64,000 nt of DNA from an uncultured Collinsella sp. (GCA_905208635.1 CAJLPX010000012.1:10172-74171), one strand, 5' to 3'. Shown: positions 30,215-39,078, counted from the first letter of the stretch. Program-made: numbers and translations. The notes: generated by a model not told the origin, from the sequence alone.

Positions 30215-30850
30215 ATGACTGCACGCCTCATCGTTATGGATATCGACTCCACCCTCATCAATCAGGAGGTTATCGATCTTTTGGGCGAAGAGGCAGGCGC
30301 GGGCGAGCAGGTAGCACAAATTACCGAGCGTGCGATGCGCGGCGAACTCGATTTTAAGCAGGCACTCGAGGAGCGCGTGGGGCTGCTTGCCGGCTTGGAC
30401 GAGAGCGTGTTCGAGCGCACCTTTGAGCGCGTGACGTTTACTCCCGGCGCGCTGGAGCTTGTGCGCTCGGCGCGCAGCAAGGGCTGGAAGGTCGGCGTGG
30501 TGAGCGGCGGCTTCCACGAGGTCGCCGATAAGATCGTAGCCGCCGCGGGCATCGACTTTTGCCTGGCCAATCGTCTGGAGGTCGTGGACGGCAAGCTCAC
30601 GGGTAAGCTGGCGGCAGACATCGTGACCAAGGAGTCCAAGCTTATCCAGCTGCTGGACTGGGCAGTTGAGTGCGGTGTCGATATGGCCCATACCGTCGCG
30701 ATCGGCGACGGCGCCAACGACATCCCCATGATCCAGGCCGCAGGCACGGGCATCGCGTTTTGCGCCAAGCCCAAGACGCGCGAGGCCGCCCCGTTTACCA
30801 TCGACGAGCGCAACCTGATGCTCGCCATGGACATCATCCTGCGCGACTAG
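30215..30850 (+). CDS. serB: Phosphoserine phosphatase (HAD family)
   Basis: A 211-residue HAD phosphatase that performs the last step of serine synthesis. Motif I is VMDIDSTLINQEV with the nucleophile Asp, motif II is VVSGGFHEVAD, motif III is the Lys in VTKESK and motif IV is IGDGANDIPM. MTARLIVMD is the start, with CGGAAAGG upstream; a reading from 30170 lacks a site. There is no N-terminal ACT domain, so this is the short form. It is divergent from aspS. Confidence 0.9.
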   Translation: MTARLIVMDIDSTLINQEVIDLLGEEAGAGEQVAQITERAMRGELDFKQALEERVGLLAGLDESVFERTFERVTFTPGALELVRSARSKGWKVGVVSGGFHEVADKIVAAAGIDFCLANRLEVVDGKLTGKLAADIVTKESKLIQLLDWAVECGVDMAHTVAIGDGANDIPMIQAAGTGIAFCAKPKTREAAPFTIDERNLMLAMDIILRD

Positions 30851-30887
30851 TCGATCCGTCCAACAATTGGATCAGTCTGTCCTATAG

Positions 30888-30940
30888 TTTCCGAACAATT
30901 TTGTCTTAGTGTTCGGAAATATACCCTTTGAGTGCTAGAC
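30888..30940 (+). promoter_or_regulatory. larB promoter with a 10-bp perfect dyad
   Basis: TTTCCGAACA (30888-30897) and TGTTCGGAAA (30910-30919) are exact inverted repeats with a 12-base spacer. The right arm overlaps a possible -35 (TTCGGA) placed 17 bp before TAGACT at 30935-30940. It may be the operator of the TetR gene at the end of this operon. Confidence 0.5.
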
Positions 30941-30964
30941 TTTGCGCCGTCGAAGGGAACATAT

Positions 30965-31747
30965 ATGGATAAGCGAGATCTTGAGCAATTGCTGAGCGAT
31001 GTTGCCGGCGGAGCAGTCACCCCTGCCGACGCCCTCACGCGCATCCAGACGGCTCCGACCGCCGATTTGGGCTTTGCGCAGCTCGATCTTTCGCGCGGGG
31101 TGCGCCAGGGGGCCGGCGAGGTTGTCTACGGGGCCGGTAAAACCGCCGATCAGATTGCCGCCATTATCGAAGCACTGCGCGATGCCGGCCAGGAGCGCAT
31201 CCTGGTCACGCGCCTGGATGCCGAAAAAGCCGCGCGCACCGCTGAACTTCTTGGCAACGGCATCGACCTGGGATATGTCCCGGACGCACAGCTCGCCCTC
31301 GTGGGCGGCAAGCCCTCCCCTACCGGCAACGGACGCATCGTCGTCGCCTGCGCCGGCACGAGCGACCTGCCCGTCGCCGAAGAAGCCGCGTTGACGGCCG
31401 AGTTCTATGGCAACGAGGTCGACCGCCTCTACGACGTGGGTGTCGCCGGCCTGCACCGTCTGCTTGCGCATGCCGAGGAACTTGCCCAGGCACAGGTGGT
31501 CATCGCCATTGCCGGCATGGAGGGCGCGTTGGCGAGCGTTATCGGCGGCCTGGTGAGCTGTCCGGTCATCGCCGTTCCCACCAGCGTGGGTTACGGCGCG
31601 AGCTTTGGTGGCGTAGCCGCGCTGCTCGCCATGCTCAACTCCTGTGCCAGCGGCGTTTCGGTCGTCAACATCGACAACGGCTTTGGTGCCGCCTACCAGG
31701 CAAGTCTTATCAATCATCTGAGCGCCGGCACGCCCTGCGCCCGTTAA
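30965..31747 (+). CDS. larB: Nickel-pincer cofactor biosynthesis protein LarB
   Basis: A 260-residue LarB protein. LarB carboxylates and hydrolyses nicotinic acid adenine dinucleotide to make the precursor of the nickel-pincer cofactor of lactate racemase. The PurE-like C-terminal domain is visible as VACAGTSDLPVAEEAALTAEF, VIAIAGMEGALASVIGGLV (core residues named by position, about 175-195) and VPTSVGYGASFGGVAALLAMLNSCASGV. MDKRDLEQ is the start, with GAAGGGAAC upstream. It is first in larB-larC1-tetR. Confidence 0.95.
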   Translation: MDKRDLEQLLSDVAGGAVTPADALTRIQTAPTADLGFAQLDLSRGVRQGAGEVVYGAGKTADQIAAIIEALRDAGQERILVTRLDAEKAARTAELLGNGIDLGYVPDAQLALVGGKPSPTGNGRIVVACAGTSDLPVAEEAALTAEFYGNEVDRLYDVGVAGLHRLLAHAEELAQAQVVIAIAGMEGALASVIGGLVSCPVIAVPTSVGYGASFGGVAALLAMLNSCASGVSVVNIDNGFGAAYQASLINHLSAGTPCAR

Positions 31748-31757
31748 GGAGCATTCC

Positions 31758-32675
31758 ATGTCCAATCATCAGCACACGCTTATCATCGACGGCACCTCGG
31801 GCATCAGCGGCGATATGACCGTCGCGGCCCTGCTCGACCTAGGCGCCAGCGAGGAGCACCTGCGCGAGCAGCTCGCCACGCTGCCGGTCGACGGCTTTAC
31901 GATCGCCGTCACACGCGTAAGCAAGCATGGCATCAACGCCTGCGATTTCGACGTCCAGCTTGCAGAGGAGCTCGAGAACCACGATCACGATATGGCCTGG
32001 CTCTACGGCAACGAAGCAGCTGCCGAGCACACGCACGAGCATGAGCACCACCATCATGATCATGGCGAGCACGAACACGAGCACTGCCACGAGCATGACC
32101 ATGAGGCCCACGGTCATGGCCACGAGGGTCACCATCACGCCCACGGCCATCACCACCGTTCTTTGGCGGACGTCACCGCCATCATCGATGGCTCGCAGCT
32201 AAGCGATGGCGCCAAGCGTCGCGCGATCGCCATCTTTACCGCGCTCGCCGCCGCCGAGGCCAAGGCCCACGGCAAAACGCCCGAGACCGTCATGTTCCAC
32301 GAGGTGGGCGCCGTCGACTCCATCGTCGACGTCTGCTCTGTCGCCATCTGCCTCGATGACCTTGGTATTGAGGACATCGTGGTCGAGTCGCTCTCCGAGG
32401 GTCACGGCACCATCCGCTGTGCCCACGGTCTCATGCCCATTCCCGTCCCCGCTGTCGTCAACCTGTGCCAGGCGGGCAATATCGCCCTCACGCCCGCACC
32501 GGTCGCCGGCGAGCTCGTGACGCCCACGGGTGCCGCCATCGTCGCCGCACTACGCACGTCCGAGCACCTGCCAGCCCGCTACCGCATCGAGGCCGTCGGC
32601 TACGGCGCCGGCAAGCGCCCTTACGAGGGCTGCTCCAGCACGCTCCGCTGCCTGCTCGTTCACGTGGATGCATAG
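31758..32675 (+). CDS. larC: LarC N-terminal part (LarC1) without LarC2
   Basis: A 305-residue LarC1 protein, part of the CTP-dependent nickel insertase that completes the pincer cofactor. The N-terminus is LIIDGTSGISGDMTVAALLDLG, quoted as the family start, and a very His-rich segment spans about residues 88-135, a likely nickel store. The conserved core is VMFHEVGAVDSIVDV and TPTGAAIVAALR. The gene stops after STLRCLLVHVDA, where LarC1 ends in lactobacilli, and a TetR gene starts two bases later, so no LarC2 is encoded here in any frame. Spacing to larB is ten bases. Confidence 0.88.
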   Translation: MSNHQHTLIIDGTSGISGDMTVAALLDLGASEEHLREQLATLPVDGFTIAVTRVSKHGINACDFDVQLAEELENHDHDMAWLYGNEAAAEHTHEHEHHHHDHGEHEHEHCHEHDHEAHGHGHEGHHHAHGHHHRSLADVTAIIDGSQLSDGAKRRAIAIFTALAAAEAKAHGKTPETVMFHEVGAVDSIVDVCSVAICLDDLGIEDIVVESLSEGHGTIRCAHGLMPIPVPAVVNLCQAGNIALTPAPVAGELVTPTGAAIVAALRTSEHLPARYRIEAVGYGAGKRPYEGCSSTLRCLLVHVDA

Positions 32676-32677
32676 CC

Positions 32678-33217
32678 ATGGATGCCCGCAAGGCAAAAAG
32701 CCGCGCCGCTATTGTCACGGCGTTTTCCGAGCTCCTGCGCGAGGAGGACTACGGCAAGATCACCGTCGGCGACATCATCGCGCGCGCTCACGTAGGCCGC
32801 GCGACATTCTACGGCCTCTTCAAGAGCAAAGATGACTTACTGTCCGAACTCGTGAGCGACATCTGCACCCACGCCCTCGATGATGACGGTACGCCCCTCG
32901 ATGACCCACTCGTACAGGTCGAACATATCCTCAACAACCTCTGGGAGCGCCGTCAGGGTGTACGCGCCCTCGTAGCCGGCGCCGGCTCACGCGTCTTCGC
33001 CGACTGCTTACGCAAGACCATCATGTCACGAGCAGCCGAAACCGTCCCCACCGACCCAAACGGCCCCGCCGCCACCATGGACCGAAGCTTCCTACTACAC
33101 CACATAGCCTCAAGCTTCGTAGGAATGGTCCAATGGTGGGCCTGGCACAACTTCCAAGCAGATAAGGCCGACGTAGCCAAAGACTACCTCTCAGCCATAA
33201 AGCCCCTCTTCAACTAA
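32678..33217 (+). CDS. TetR/AcrR-family transcriptional regulator
   Basis: A 179-residue TetR protein. The N-terminal HTH region (residues 8-55) includes AIVTAFSELLREEDYGKITV and ARAHVGRATFYGLFKSKDDLL. The C-terminal ligand domain ends in MVQWWAWHNFQADKADVAKDYLSAIKPLF. The ATG at 32678 follows the larC1 stop by two bases, so it is translated with larBC. It may control larB and itself through the dyad at 30888-30919; lactobacilli instead use a CRP-type LarR. The last third of the gene uses more A-ending codons than its neighbours. Confidence 0.85.
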   Translation: MDARKAKSRAAIVTAFSELLREEDYGKITVGDIIARAHVGRATFYGLFKSKDDLLSELVSDICTHALDDDGTPLDDPLVQVEHILNNLWERRQGVRALVAGAGSRVFADCLRKTIMSRAAETVPTDPNGPAATMDRSFLLHHIASSFVGMVQWWAWHNFQADKADVAKDYLSAIKPLFN

Positions 33218-33373
33218 GTAAGAAGCTCATCCCAAAGCATCACCCCAACCCAGGGCGCCACGCATCCCAAAGTGTCAACAACAGCTCAACGCCCCTATCA
33301 GCAACAAGCCCCTCACATCCAAATTCAGATATATATGTTGGGTTGCTTGTTCGAACACAGCCAAGAATGCCCA

Positions 33374-33498
33374 GGGCTCGGCAAGGGTTTACTTTCCAAC
33401 GCATTCCGCAGGACGCAAAAAGGCTCGCCGCACAAAGTGCGCAGCGAGCCTTTTTGCATGTCCGAGGACGCGTTGGAAAGTAAACCCTTGCCGAGCCC
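33374..33498. repeat. Nested-hairpin element, copy A (125 nt)
   Basis: Outer 29-bp perfect arms (33374-33402 and 33470-33498) enclose 14-bp perfect inner arms (33415-33428 and 33444-33457) and a terminal CGCAC-AAA-GTGCG hairpin (33429-33441). TCCGCAGGAC and TCCGAGGAC flank the inner stem in the same orientation. It lies between the convergent tetR and larD genes and may serve as a bidirectional terminator. Copy B is at 35917-36043. Confidence 0.75.
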
Positions 33499-33522
33499 GA
33501 ACCTTATAGAGCCGTCCTTCGA

Positions 33523-34254
33523 CTAGAACATGCCCAAGAAACCATGCACAAACAGCGCGGCCACAATAGCACCGACAAACGGCGCGATGCCAGGAACAAG
33601 CAGGCCGTACTTCCAGTTGTTGTCAGCCTTGTTCTTAATCGGCAGCACCTGATAGGCCATGCGAGGACCAAGGTCACGAGCCTGGTTCATGGCGAAGCCG
33701 GTGATACCGCCCATGCCCATGCCAACGGCCCAAACGATCAGGCCGACGCAGATTGCGAGCATCAGAACGTTCTCGCCGGCGCGGCTAGCGGCAGCAAGGA
33801 TGGCGCTGATGAACACGAAGGTGCAGATAGCCTCGCAGAAGAAGTTGCGGGCATAGTTCGTGCCCTCGGTGGTGGGGTTGGTCGAGAAGATGTTGCGCTG
33901 GGCAATGGGGTCGACGACGCCCTCGGAAGCCTTGAACTCATCGGCATACATAAACCAAGCGATCACGGCACCCACAAAGCCGCCGAGCATATCGGCAAGC
34001 ATGAAGGGGATGCAGTTGCCCCACGGCACCAGGCCGACGATGCACTGGGCAAGCACCATGGCGGGGTTCATACACACAGCGCCACCAAAGACAAACAGGC
34101 AGACCGAGATGCCAAAGGACCAGGTGGTGATGGCAAACATATGGCCGGAGCCCTGATACTTGGTGCCCTTGAGCACGGTATCGCAGTGAACACCCACGCC
34201 AAAGACGATCATGAGGGCCGTTGCGCCGAATTCGCAGAGGAGTTTGGTAAGCAT
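33523..34254 (-). CDS. larD: MIP-family lactate/glycerol channel (LarD-like)
   Basis: A 243-residue aquaporin-fold protein with six helices and two half-helices. The first NPA motif is intact (CMNPAMVLAQ). The second reads NQA in FAMNQARDLGPR instead of NPA, with the Arg of the selectivity filter kept. LarD in lactobacilli is a D/L-lactic acid channel encoded with larA, and the gene lies just downstream of larA here, so lactate (or glycerol) is the likely solute. The ATG at 34254 follows a 49-bp gap after larA. Confidence 0.88.
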   Translation of the reverse strand: MLTKLLCEFGATALMIVFGVGVHCDTVLKGTKYQGSGHMFAITTWSFGISVCLFVFGGAVCMNPAMVLAQCIVGLVPWGNCIPFMLADMLGGFVGAVIAWFMYADEFKASEGVVDPIAQRNIFSTNPTTEGTNYARNFFCEAICTFVFISAILAAASRAGENVLMLAICVGLIVWAVGMGMGGITGFAMNQARDLGPRMAYQVLPIKNKADNNWKYGLLVPGIAPFVGAIVAALFVHGFLGMF

Positions 34255-34303
34255 AAAACCTTATCTTTCTTGTCGGTTATAAACGATTCGTTTAAGCCGC
34301 GCA

Positions 34304-35581
34304 CTAGTGCTGTGCGACAACAACACCCAGGCCATCGGGGATGACGGCGACCTTGGCATCGGCACCCTTCATCTCAAAGGCGAGCTTGAGCGCTTCCTCG
34401 ATAGTGTTGACCGGCGTCATGTGCATATCCTTGAGCATCTGGTGATCGCACAGGTCGGTGACCATGATCACGGGGTGATGCGCCAGGATGCGGGCAAAGA
34501 TCTGGCTCGTCCACTGATCGGGCAGGGTCTCGTCCTTAGGACGATCGATACAGGCGCGCTCAAACTCCGCCGGATCGTTGTCGGCGATGTTGTGATAGAA
34601 GCCCTCGCCACCGTGACCGTCGGCACAACCGGCGACGTCGATGATCACGCCGCCCTCGGGAAGCGTGGCCTCGGCAGCGCACATGCCCTTCACGGCCTGA
34701 TAGATGTTCTGATCGAGCGGGTAGCCGCCGTTGGTGGTGATGGCGATTTCGCACTCAACGGGCTCAACGCCGGCAAGGCTCTTCACGAACTCACAGCCAG
34801 CCTCGTGCGCCTTGTGGATGTCGCCGGCAAAGGAGCCGATGACCTCGTGCTTGCCGTTGAGCACCACGTTGAGCACAAAGGCAAGGTGAGCCATCTCGGC
34901 AGCGGCAAACATATCCTCGTTCACGTGGTTGTGGCACAGGTTGCCGGCACGCGAGTGGGAATCGTTCACAAACTGACCGTTGTGGTTGTACATGATGGTC
35001 TTGTAGCTGGCGATGCCAGGCAGGACGGACTTGCGGCTACCAGAGAAACCGGCAAAGAAATGCGGCTCAATGAAGCCCTCGGCAAGCAGCAGATCGCAAT
35101 CGGCAGCAATCTTGTTGATGATGCACTCGCCACCAGAAGGCAGGGTACCGATCTTTTTCATCATGCTGTCGTCGGTCGCGACATGCATGACGATCTCCTC
35201 GTTAGCGACGATCTCCTCGCCGTACTTGTTAACGAGTTCCTCGTGCGTCGAGGGGCGATGCATGCCGGTCGCGACCAGGATGCGTACACGTGCCTCGGGA
35301 GCGGCAGCGTGGATGTGATGCAGCAGAATAGGCATCGTCACACGCGAGGGAACGGGACGCGTATGGTCGGAGCTAATGATGACGATATCCTTCTTGCCAG
35401 CACAAAGCTCCTCGAGCGAAGGCGAGCCATAAGGGTTGGCAAGTGACTCCTCTACCAGCTCTTCCTGAGATTTTGTAGTCTTAAACTCGTTTTGATGACC
35501 TTCCATCACACCCGCGAAGTTCTTATCCTCGAGCTCCAGATGCAACGTCTTGTGGTCAAACGGCAGTTCACATTCAAACAA
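34304..35581 (-). CDS. larA: Nickel-dependent lactate racemase
   Basis: A 425-residue LarA protein that interconverts D- and L-lactate using the nickel-pincer nucleotide. With the TTG at 35581 as start (MFECELPFDHKT), catalytic residues fall at the same numbers as in the Lactiplantibacillus enzyme: Asp72 and Arg75 in SDHTRP, His108 in GMHRP, His174 in IEPHFFAGF, Lys184 in GSRKS and His200 in YNHN. A longer reading of 47 extra residues is rejected. AGGAAGAGG lies upstream of the TTG. larA and larD are transcribed away from larB-larC1; larE is not in the window. Confidence 0.95.
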   Translation of the reverse strand: MFECELPFDHKTLHLELEDKNFAGVMEGHQNEFKTTKSQEELVEESLANPYGSPSLEELCAGKKDIVIISSDHTRPVPSRVTMPILLHHIHAAAPEARVRILVATGMHRPSTHEELVNKYGEEIVANEEIVMHVATDDSMMKKIGTLPSGGECIINKIAADCDLLLAEGFIEPHFFAGFSGSRKSVLPGIASYKTIMYNHNGQFVNDSHSRAGNLCHNHVNEDMFAAAEMAHLAFVLNVVLNGKHEVIGSFAGDIHKAHEAGCEFVKSLAGVEPVECEIAITTNGGYPLDQNIYQAVKGMCAAEATLPEGGVIIDVAGCADGHGGEGFYHNIADNDPAEFERACIDRPKDETLPDQWTSQIFARILAHHPVIMVTDLCDHQMLKDMHMTPVNTIEEALKLAFEMKGADAKVAVIPDGLGVVVAQH

Positions 35582-35749
35582 TGATGAGCGCCCTCTTCCT
35601 TTCAACTGACACACTAGATAAACCGTTGGAAGGATACGCCGCTCACCGAAAAACACCACCGTCCACCGACTCATTAACACAACGTTCATATTTGACCCAC
35701 AACAAAACGACCGCGATCCCAAACAGGACCGCGGCCGCCACAGTCGTAA

Positions 35750-35919
35750 GGCGAGAAGCGCGCCTAATTCTCTTCAGCCCCAATCCCCGAAGACCGAGGA
35801 CGAAGGGACCCGACGGGTTTCCCTCTGAATGCATTCCGCAGCACGAAGCCCCATCAAAGTGCGCGAAGCGCGCTATCTTTCCCCAGCCAGTAATCCACCG
35901 AAGACCGGACATCGTAGGG
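35750..35919. repeat. Degenerate direct repeats upstream of larA
   Basis: Two related stretches of about 58 bp, at 35750-35807 and 35860-35919, share GAAGCGCGC, CAGCC, AATCC and CCGAAGACCG in order, 110 bp apart. Between them, ATTCCGCAGCACG and CAAAGTGCGC resemble the core of the nested-hairpin elements. They look like decayed copies. No gene is seen in 35582-36064. Confidence 0.4.
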
Positions 35920-36043
35920 CCCGCCATCAGCTTACTTTTAGGCACACTCCGCAGGACGCAAGAAGCCCTCGCCGCACGAAGTGCGCAGCGAGGGCTTCTT
36001 GCATGTCCGAGGACGTGCCTAAAAGTAAGCTGATGGCGGGCCC
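35917..36043. repeat. Nested-hairpin element, copy B (127 nt)
   Basis: Outer 29-bp perfect arms (35917-35945 and 36015-36043), inner 15-bp perfect arms (35958-35972 and 35988-36002) and the same CGCAC-GAA-GTGCG tip as copy A. The stem sequences differ from copy A but are fully paired. It begins 21 bp after the ppc stop codon. Confidence 0.75.
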
Positions 36044-36064
36044 GGACGACTACAGGGCTATCGA

Positions 36065-38878
36065 TTACCCCGTGTTCTGCAATCCTGCCGAGACGCCGGT
36101 CACAGTCGAAAGAATCAGGCTCATGTACTCGGCCTTCTTCTCCTCGGCCATCTCGTCCTGATTCATACGCACCTCGCGAAGGGCGCGGACCTGGGCGATG
36201 GACAGGGCATCGACATAGGGGTTACGCACGCGGACGGCGCAGCCGAGCACGCGACGACGCTGCAGCGGCCATTCATCACCGACGATGGCAAGGACCCACT
36301 TACGGGTGAGCTGCATCTCGGTAAAGACCTTCTCGGACAGATCCTGGCGATCGCCCAGGTGCAGATACATCTTGGCGATGCGCTGGTCGGTCTTGGCGAT
36401 CGACATCTCGATGTTGTCGATAAAGGTGCGGAAGAACGGCCACTCCTGGTAGGCAGCCTTAAGCTGGTCCAGATCGCCAAACTGCTCGCAGGCGGTACCC
36501 AGGCCGTACCAGGCGGCCAGATTGATGCGCGCCTGGCTCCAGCTGAAGATCCACGGAATGGTACGCAGGTCGTCGAGCGACTTGGCACCCAAACCGCGCT
36601 TGGCGGGACGCGAGCCGATCGGCAGCAGACCGACCTCGGTCAGCGGCGTCACGGTCGAGAACCACGGTGTAAAGTCCTCGGTGTTCAGCAGGTCCAGATA
36701 GCGCTCGTGGCTTACGGCGTTGAGCTTCTCGGCCATATCCCAGAACTTCTGCGTGGTCTCGGTGTTGGTCTTCTCGACGCTCGGGGCCGACTGCAAAAGC
36801 GTTGCGGCGGCAACGGACTCAACATGGCGCTGAGCCAGCGTACGGTTGCCGTAACGGGCAAAGATGACCTCGCCCTGCTCGGTGAGCTTAAAGAAGCAGT
36901 TGACCGAACCCTTGGGCTGCGCCAGCACGGCCTTGTTGGCCGGACCGCCGCCACGGCCCACGGCACCGCCGCGACCGTGCATGAGCACCAGGTCGATATC
37001 GTTCTTCTCGGCCCACTTGGCAATGCGCTCCTGCGCGGAGTGCAGCGCGAGCATGGCCGTGGTAGGACCGGCATCCTTGGAGGAGTCGGAATAGCCCAGC
37101 ATGACCTCCATGCGGCGGTTGGTCTGGGCAAGGCGCTTTTGCACCACGGGCAGCGTAAGCATCTGGTCGAGCACGTCGACGCAGCCCTCGAGGTCCTCGA
37201 GCTGCTCAAACAGCGGGATCACGTCGAGCTCGGGGACATCCTCCTCGTGTGCGAAAGACAGGTGAGCAAGCTCGAAGACGTCGGCCACATGCTGGGCACT
37301 CTTGGTGAACGAGATGATGTAGCGGTGCGCCATCTTCTTGCCGTAGCGCTTTTGGATGGAGCCGATAGCGCGGAAGGTATCGATGACCTCGCGCGTCATG
37401 GGCTGCAGGTCGCCATGGATACCGTTCTCGTGGATATCCTTGAGGGCGCGGGCGTGCACCACGGAGTGCTGACGGAACTCCATCTCGACCATATGGAAGC
37501 CGAAGGACTCGACCTGCCAGATGATGGTCTGGACCGGGCCGTAGGCAGCACGGACGGCACCGCAGGCGGCCAGGGAGCGCTGAACGACACGCAGGTCATC
37601 CAAGAACTCGTCTGCACTGTGGTACATGGTGTCGGTGATGCGACGCACGGTGGCGTTCAGACGGTCGGCCATGACGAGCATGACGGCGCGATGCGGCTCG
37701 TGCTCGGAGATCAGCTCAGCGCGTGCGGTGTACTGGGTGCTCATCTCGACCTGATGGTTCCACAGGTTGATGAGCTCGGCAGACGGCTTGCTGTAGGTGG
37801 CCTCGAGCGTGAGGTTGCGACCGATGCGGCGGCACTTGTCCTCGAGCTTGAGCACCATGTGAGTGAAGTACTTGGCGGCGACCTCACGGCTCACCTTGGC
37901 GGTGACGTTGGGGTTACCGTCGCGGTCGGAACCGATCCAGCTGCCGGGATGGAAGAACGCCGGGCACAGCGGCGGCACGGTACCGGCCTTGTCGCCCAGC
38001 ACCCAGTCGTCAAAGCGACGATAGATGACGGGGATGACGTCGAACAGCGTGTTATCGAAGATGTCGATGATGGTATCGGCTTCCTCGACCGGCGTGGGCT
38101 TCTTGAGCGCGATGGGGCTCGTACGCACCAGGGCGTCGATCTCCTGCAGCATATGGCGCTCGTTCTCCACCAGGTCGGAGCCGCCCAGACGCGGACGCTC
38201 CTCCAGCAGGTTGGAGATACGGCGAATCTTGCCCTCGACGGCCTTACGACGGGCCTCGGTGGGATGCGCGGTAAAGACGGGATGGAACTCGAGCTTGCCG
38301 AGCAGCTCGTTGGCGCCCTCGGCACCCATCTCGTTTACCAACTGGTGATAGGCGACGGTGAGCTCGTTGGCGGGATCGACCTCGGTATCGGTCGATGCGC
38401 CGGCCTCGCGCTCGCGCAGCTGCGCCACACGGTAGTTCTCCTCCGACAGGTTTGCCAGATGGAAGAAGCTCGTAAAGGCGCGGACGATAACCTGCTGCTT
38501 ATCGAGCGGCAGACTGTCGATCAGATCAACGACCTCGCGAAACGCCACGGCGGTGGGCTCGTCGGCAGTGGGCACGCCCTGCTCGTCGACGGACTCGTCG
38601 GCAGCACGGGTGCCGGGGTTTCCGGCGTTGGCCACAATCTCGGCTGTCAAAATCTTGTCGAACAGGTCCGCGATCTCGGGATCATACTCGCTAAGCACAC
38701 GGCGCTCCAGGCGCAAGAACAGCGCCAGATTGTCGCGCAGCTCCTCGGGGATCTCGATCTCAGCGAGACGCTCCTTGGATTCGGCATTCGAGCCGATTCG
38801 GTTAACGAGGCGGTTGACCACGGCAGCGACGCGCGCCGCGGCTTCGGGTACAGACTGGTTGCTTAGGTTCTCAGCCAC
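36065..38878 (-). CDS. ppc: Phosphoenolpyruvate carboxylase
   Basis: A 937-residue enzyme that carboxylates PEP to oxaloacetate. Signatures are VFTAHPTEARRK with the catalytic His, GSDRDGNPNVTAKVS, MLGYSDSSKDAG with the active-site Lys, and HGRGGAVGRGGGPANKA. The protein ends QNTG, the usual C-terminus. The GTG at 38878 is preferred because GGGAGG lies upstream; an ATG at 38890 would overlap that site and sits directly against AAGGAGG, so it remains possible. A clear TATAAT is at 38928-38923 with a poor -35. Confidence 0.96.
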   Translation of the reverse strand: MAENLSNQSVPEAAARVAAVVNRLVNRIGSNAESKERLAEIEIPEELRDNLALFLRLERRVLSEYDPEIADLFDKILTAEIVANAGNPGTRAADESVDEQGVPTADEPTAVAFREVVDLIDSLPLDKQQVIVRAFTSFFHLANLSEENYRVAQLREREAGASTDTEVDPANELTVAYHQLVNEMGAEGANELLGKLEFHPVFTAHPTEARRKAVEGKIRRISNLLEERPRLGGSDLVENERHMLQEIDALVRTSPIALKKPTPVEEADTIIDIFDNTLFDVIPVIYRRFDDWVLGDKAGTVPPLCPAFFHPGSWIGSDRDGNPNVTAKVSREVAAKYFTHMVLKLEDKCRRIGRNLTLEATYSKPSAELINLWNHQVEMSTQYTARAELISEHEPHRAVMLVMADRLNATVRRITDTMYHSADEFLDDLRVVQRSLAACGAVRAAYGPVQTIIWQVESFGFHMVEMEFRQHSVVHARALKDIHENGIHGDLQPMTREVIDTFRAIGSIQKRYGKKMAHRYIISFTKSAQHVADVFELAHLSFAHEEDVPELDVIPLFEQLEDLEGCVDVLDQMLTLPVVQKRLAQTNRRMEVMLGYSDSSKDAGPTTAMLALHSAQERIAKWAEKNDIDLVLMHGRGGAVGRGGGPANKAVLAQPKGSVNCFFKLTEQGEVIFARYGNRTLAQRHVESVAAATLLQSAPSVEKTNTETTQKFWDMAEKLNAVSHERYLDLLNTEDFTPWFSTVTPLTEVGLLPIGSRPAKRGLGAKSLDDLRTIPWIFSWSQARINLAAWYGLGTACEQFGDLDQLKAAYQEWPFFRTFIDNIEMSIAKTDQRIAKMYLHLGDRQDLSEKVFTEMQLTRKWVLAIVGDEWPLQRRRVLGCAVRVRNPYVDALSIAQVRALREVRMNQDEMAEEKKAEYMSLILSTVTGVSAGLQNTG

Positions 38879-39043
38879 GTTTCCTCCCATTCCTCCTTCT
38901 ATGCACGTAACATGCGGTATTCATTATAGGCGCTTGCAAAATACTTTCGACACTGATTGCGCTTTACCACACAAAAGTATTTTCTGCATTGCAAGGGTTT
39001 TTGCTCTAAATGGTCGTATTTCTCGGTGGACGGCATACACAAA

Positions 39044-39078
39044 CGGGGGCATTCCGCATAAATGCGAAACACCCCCGT
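39044..39078 (-). terminator. Terminator after hisS
   Basis: CGGGGGC..TTCGCAT-type arms around 39044-39078 (ACGGGGG with CCCCCGT and GCAT with ATGC). The T-run is weak. Confidence 0.55.

Noticed and set aside
31758..33217. Programmed frameshift joining larC1 to larC2
   Set aside because: The sequence after larC1 encodes a complete TetR protein in its own frame; no LarC2-like sequence is seen in any frame.
33272..33526. 84-codon plus-strand frame
   Set aside because: It runs through the nested-hairpin element and has no independent support.
35582..35722. 47-residue N-terminal extension of larA
   Set aside because: With the TTG at 35581 all catalytic residues take the numbers known for LarA, and a ribosome site precedes it.
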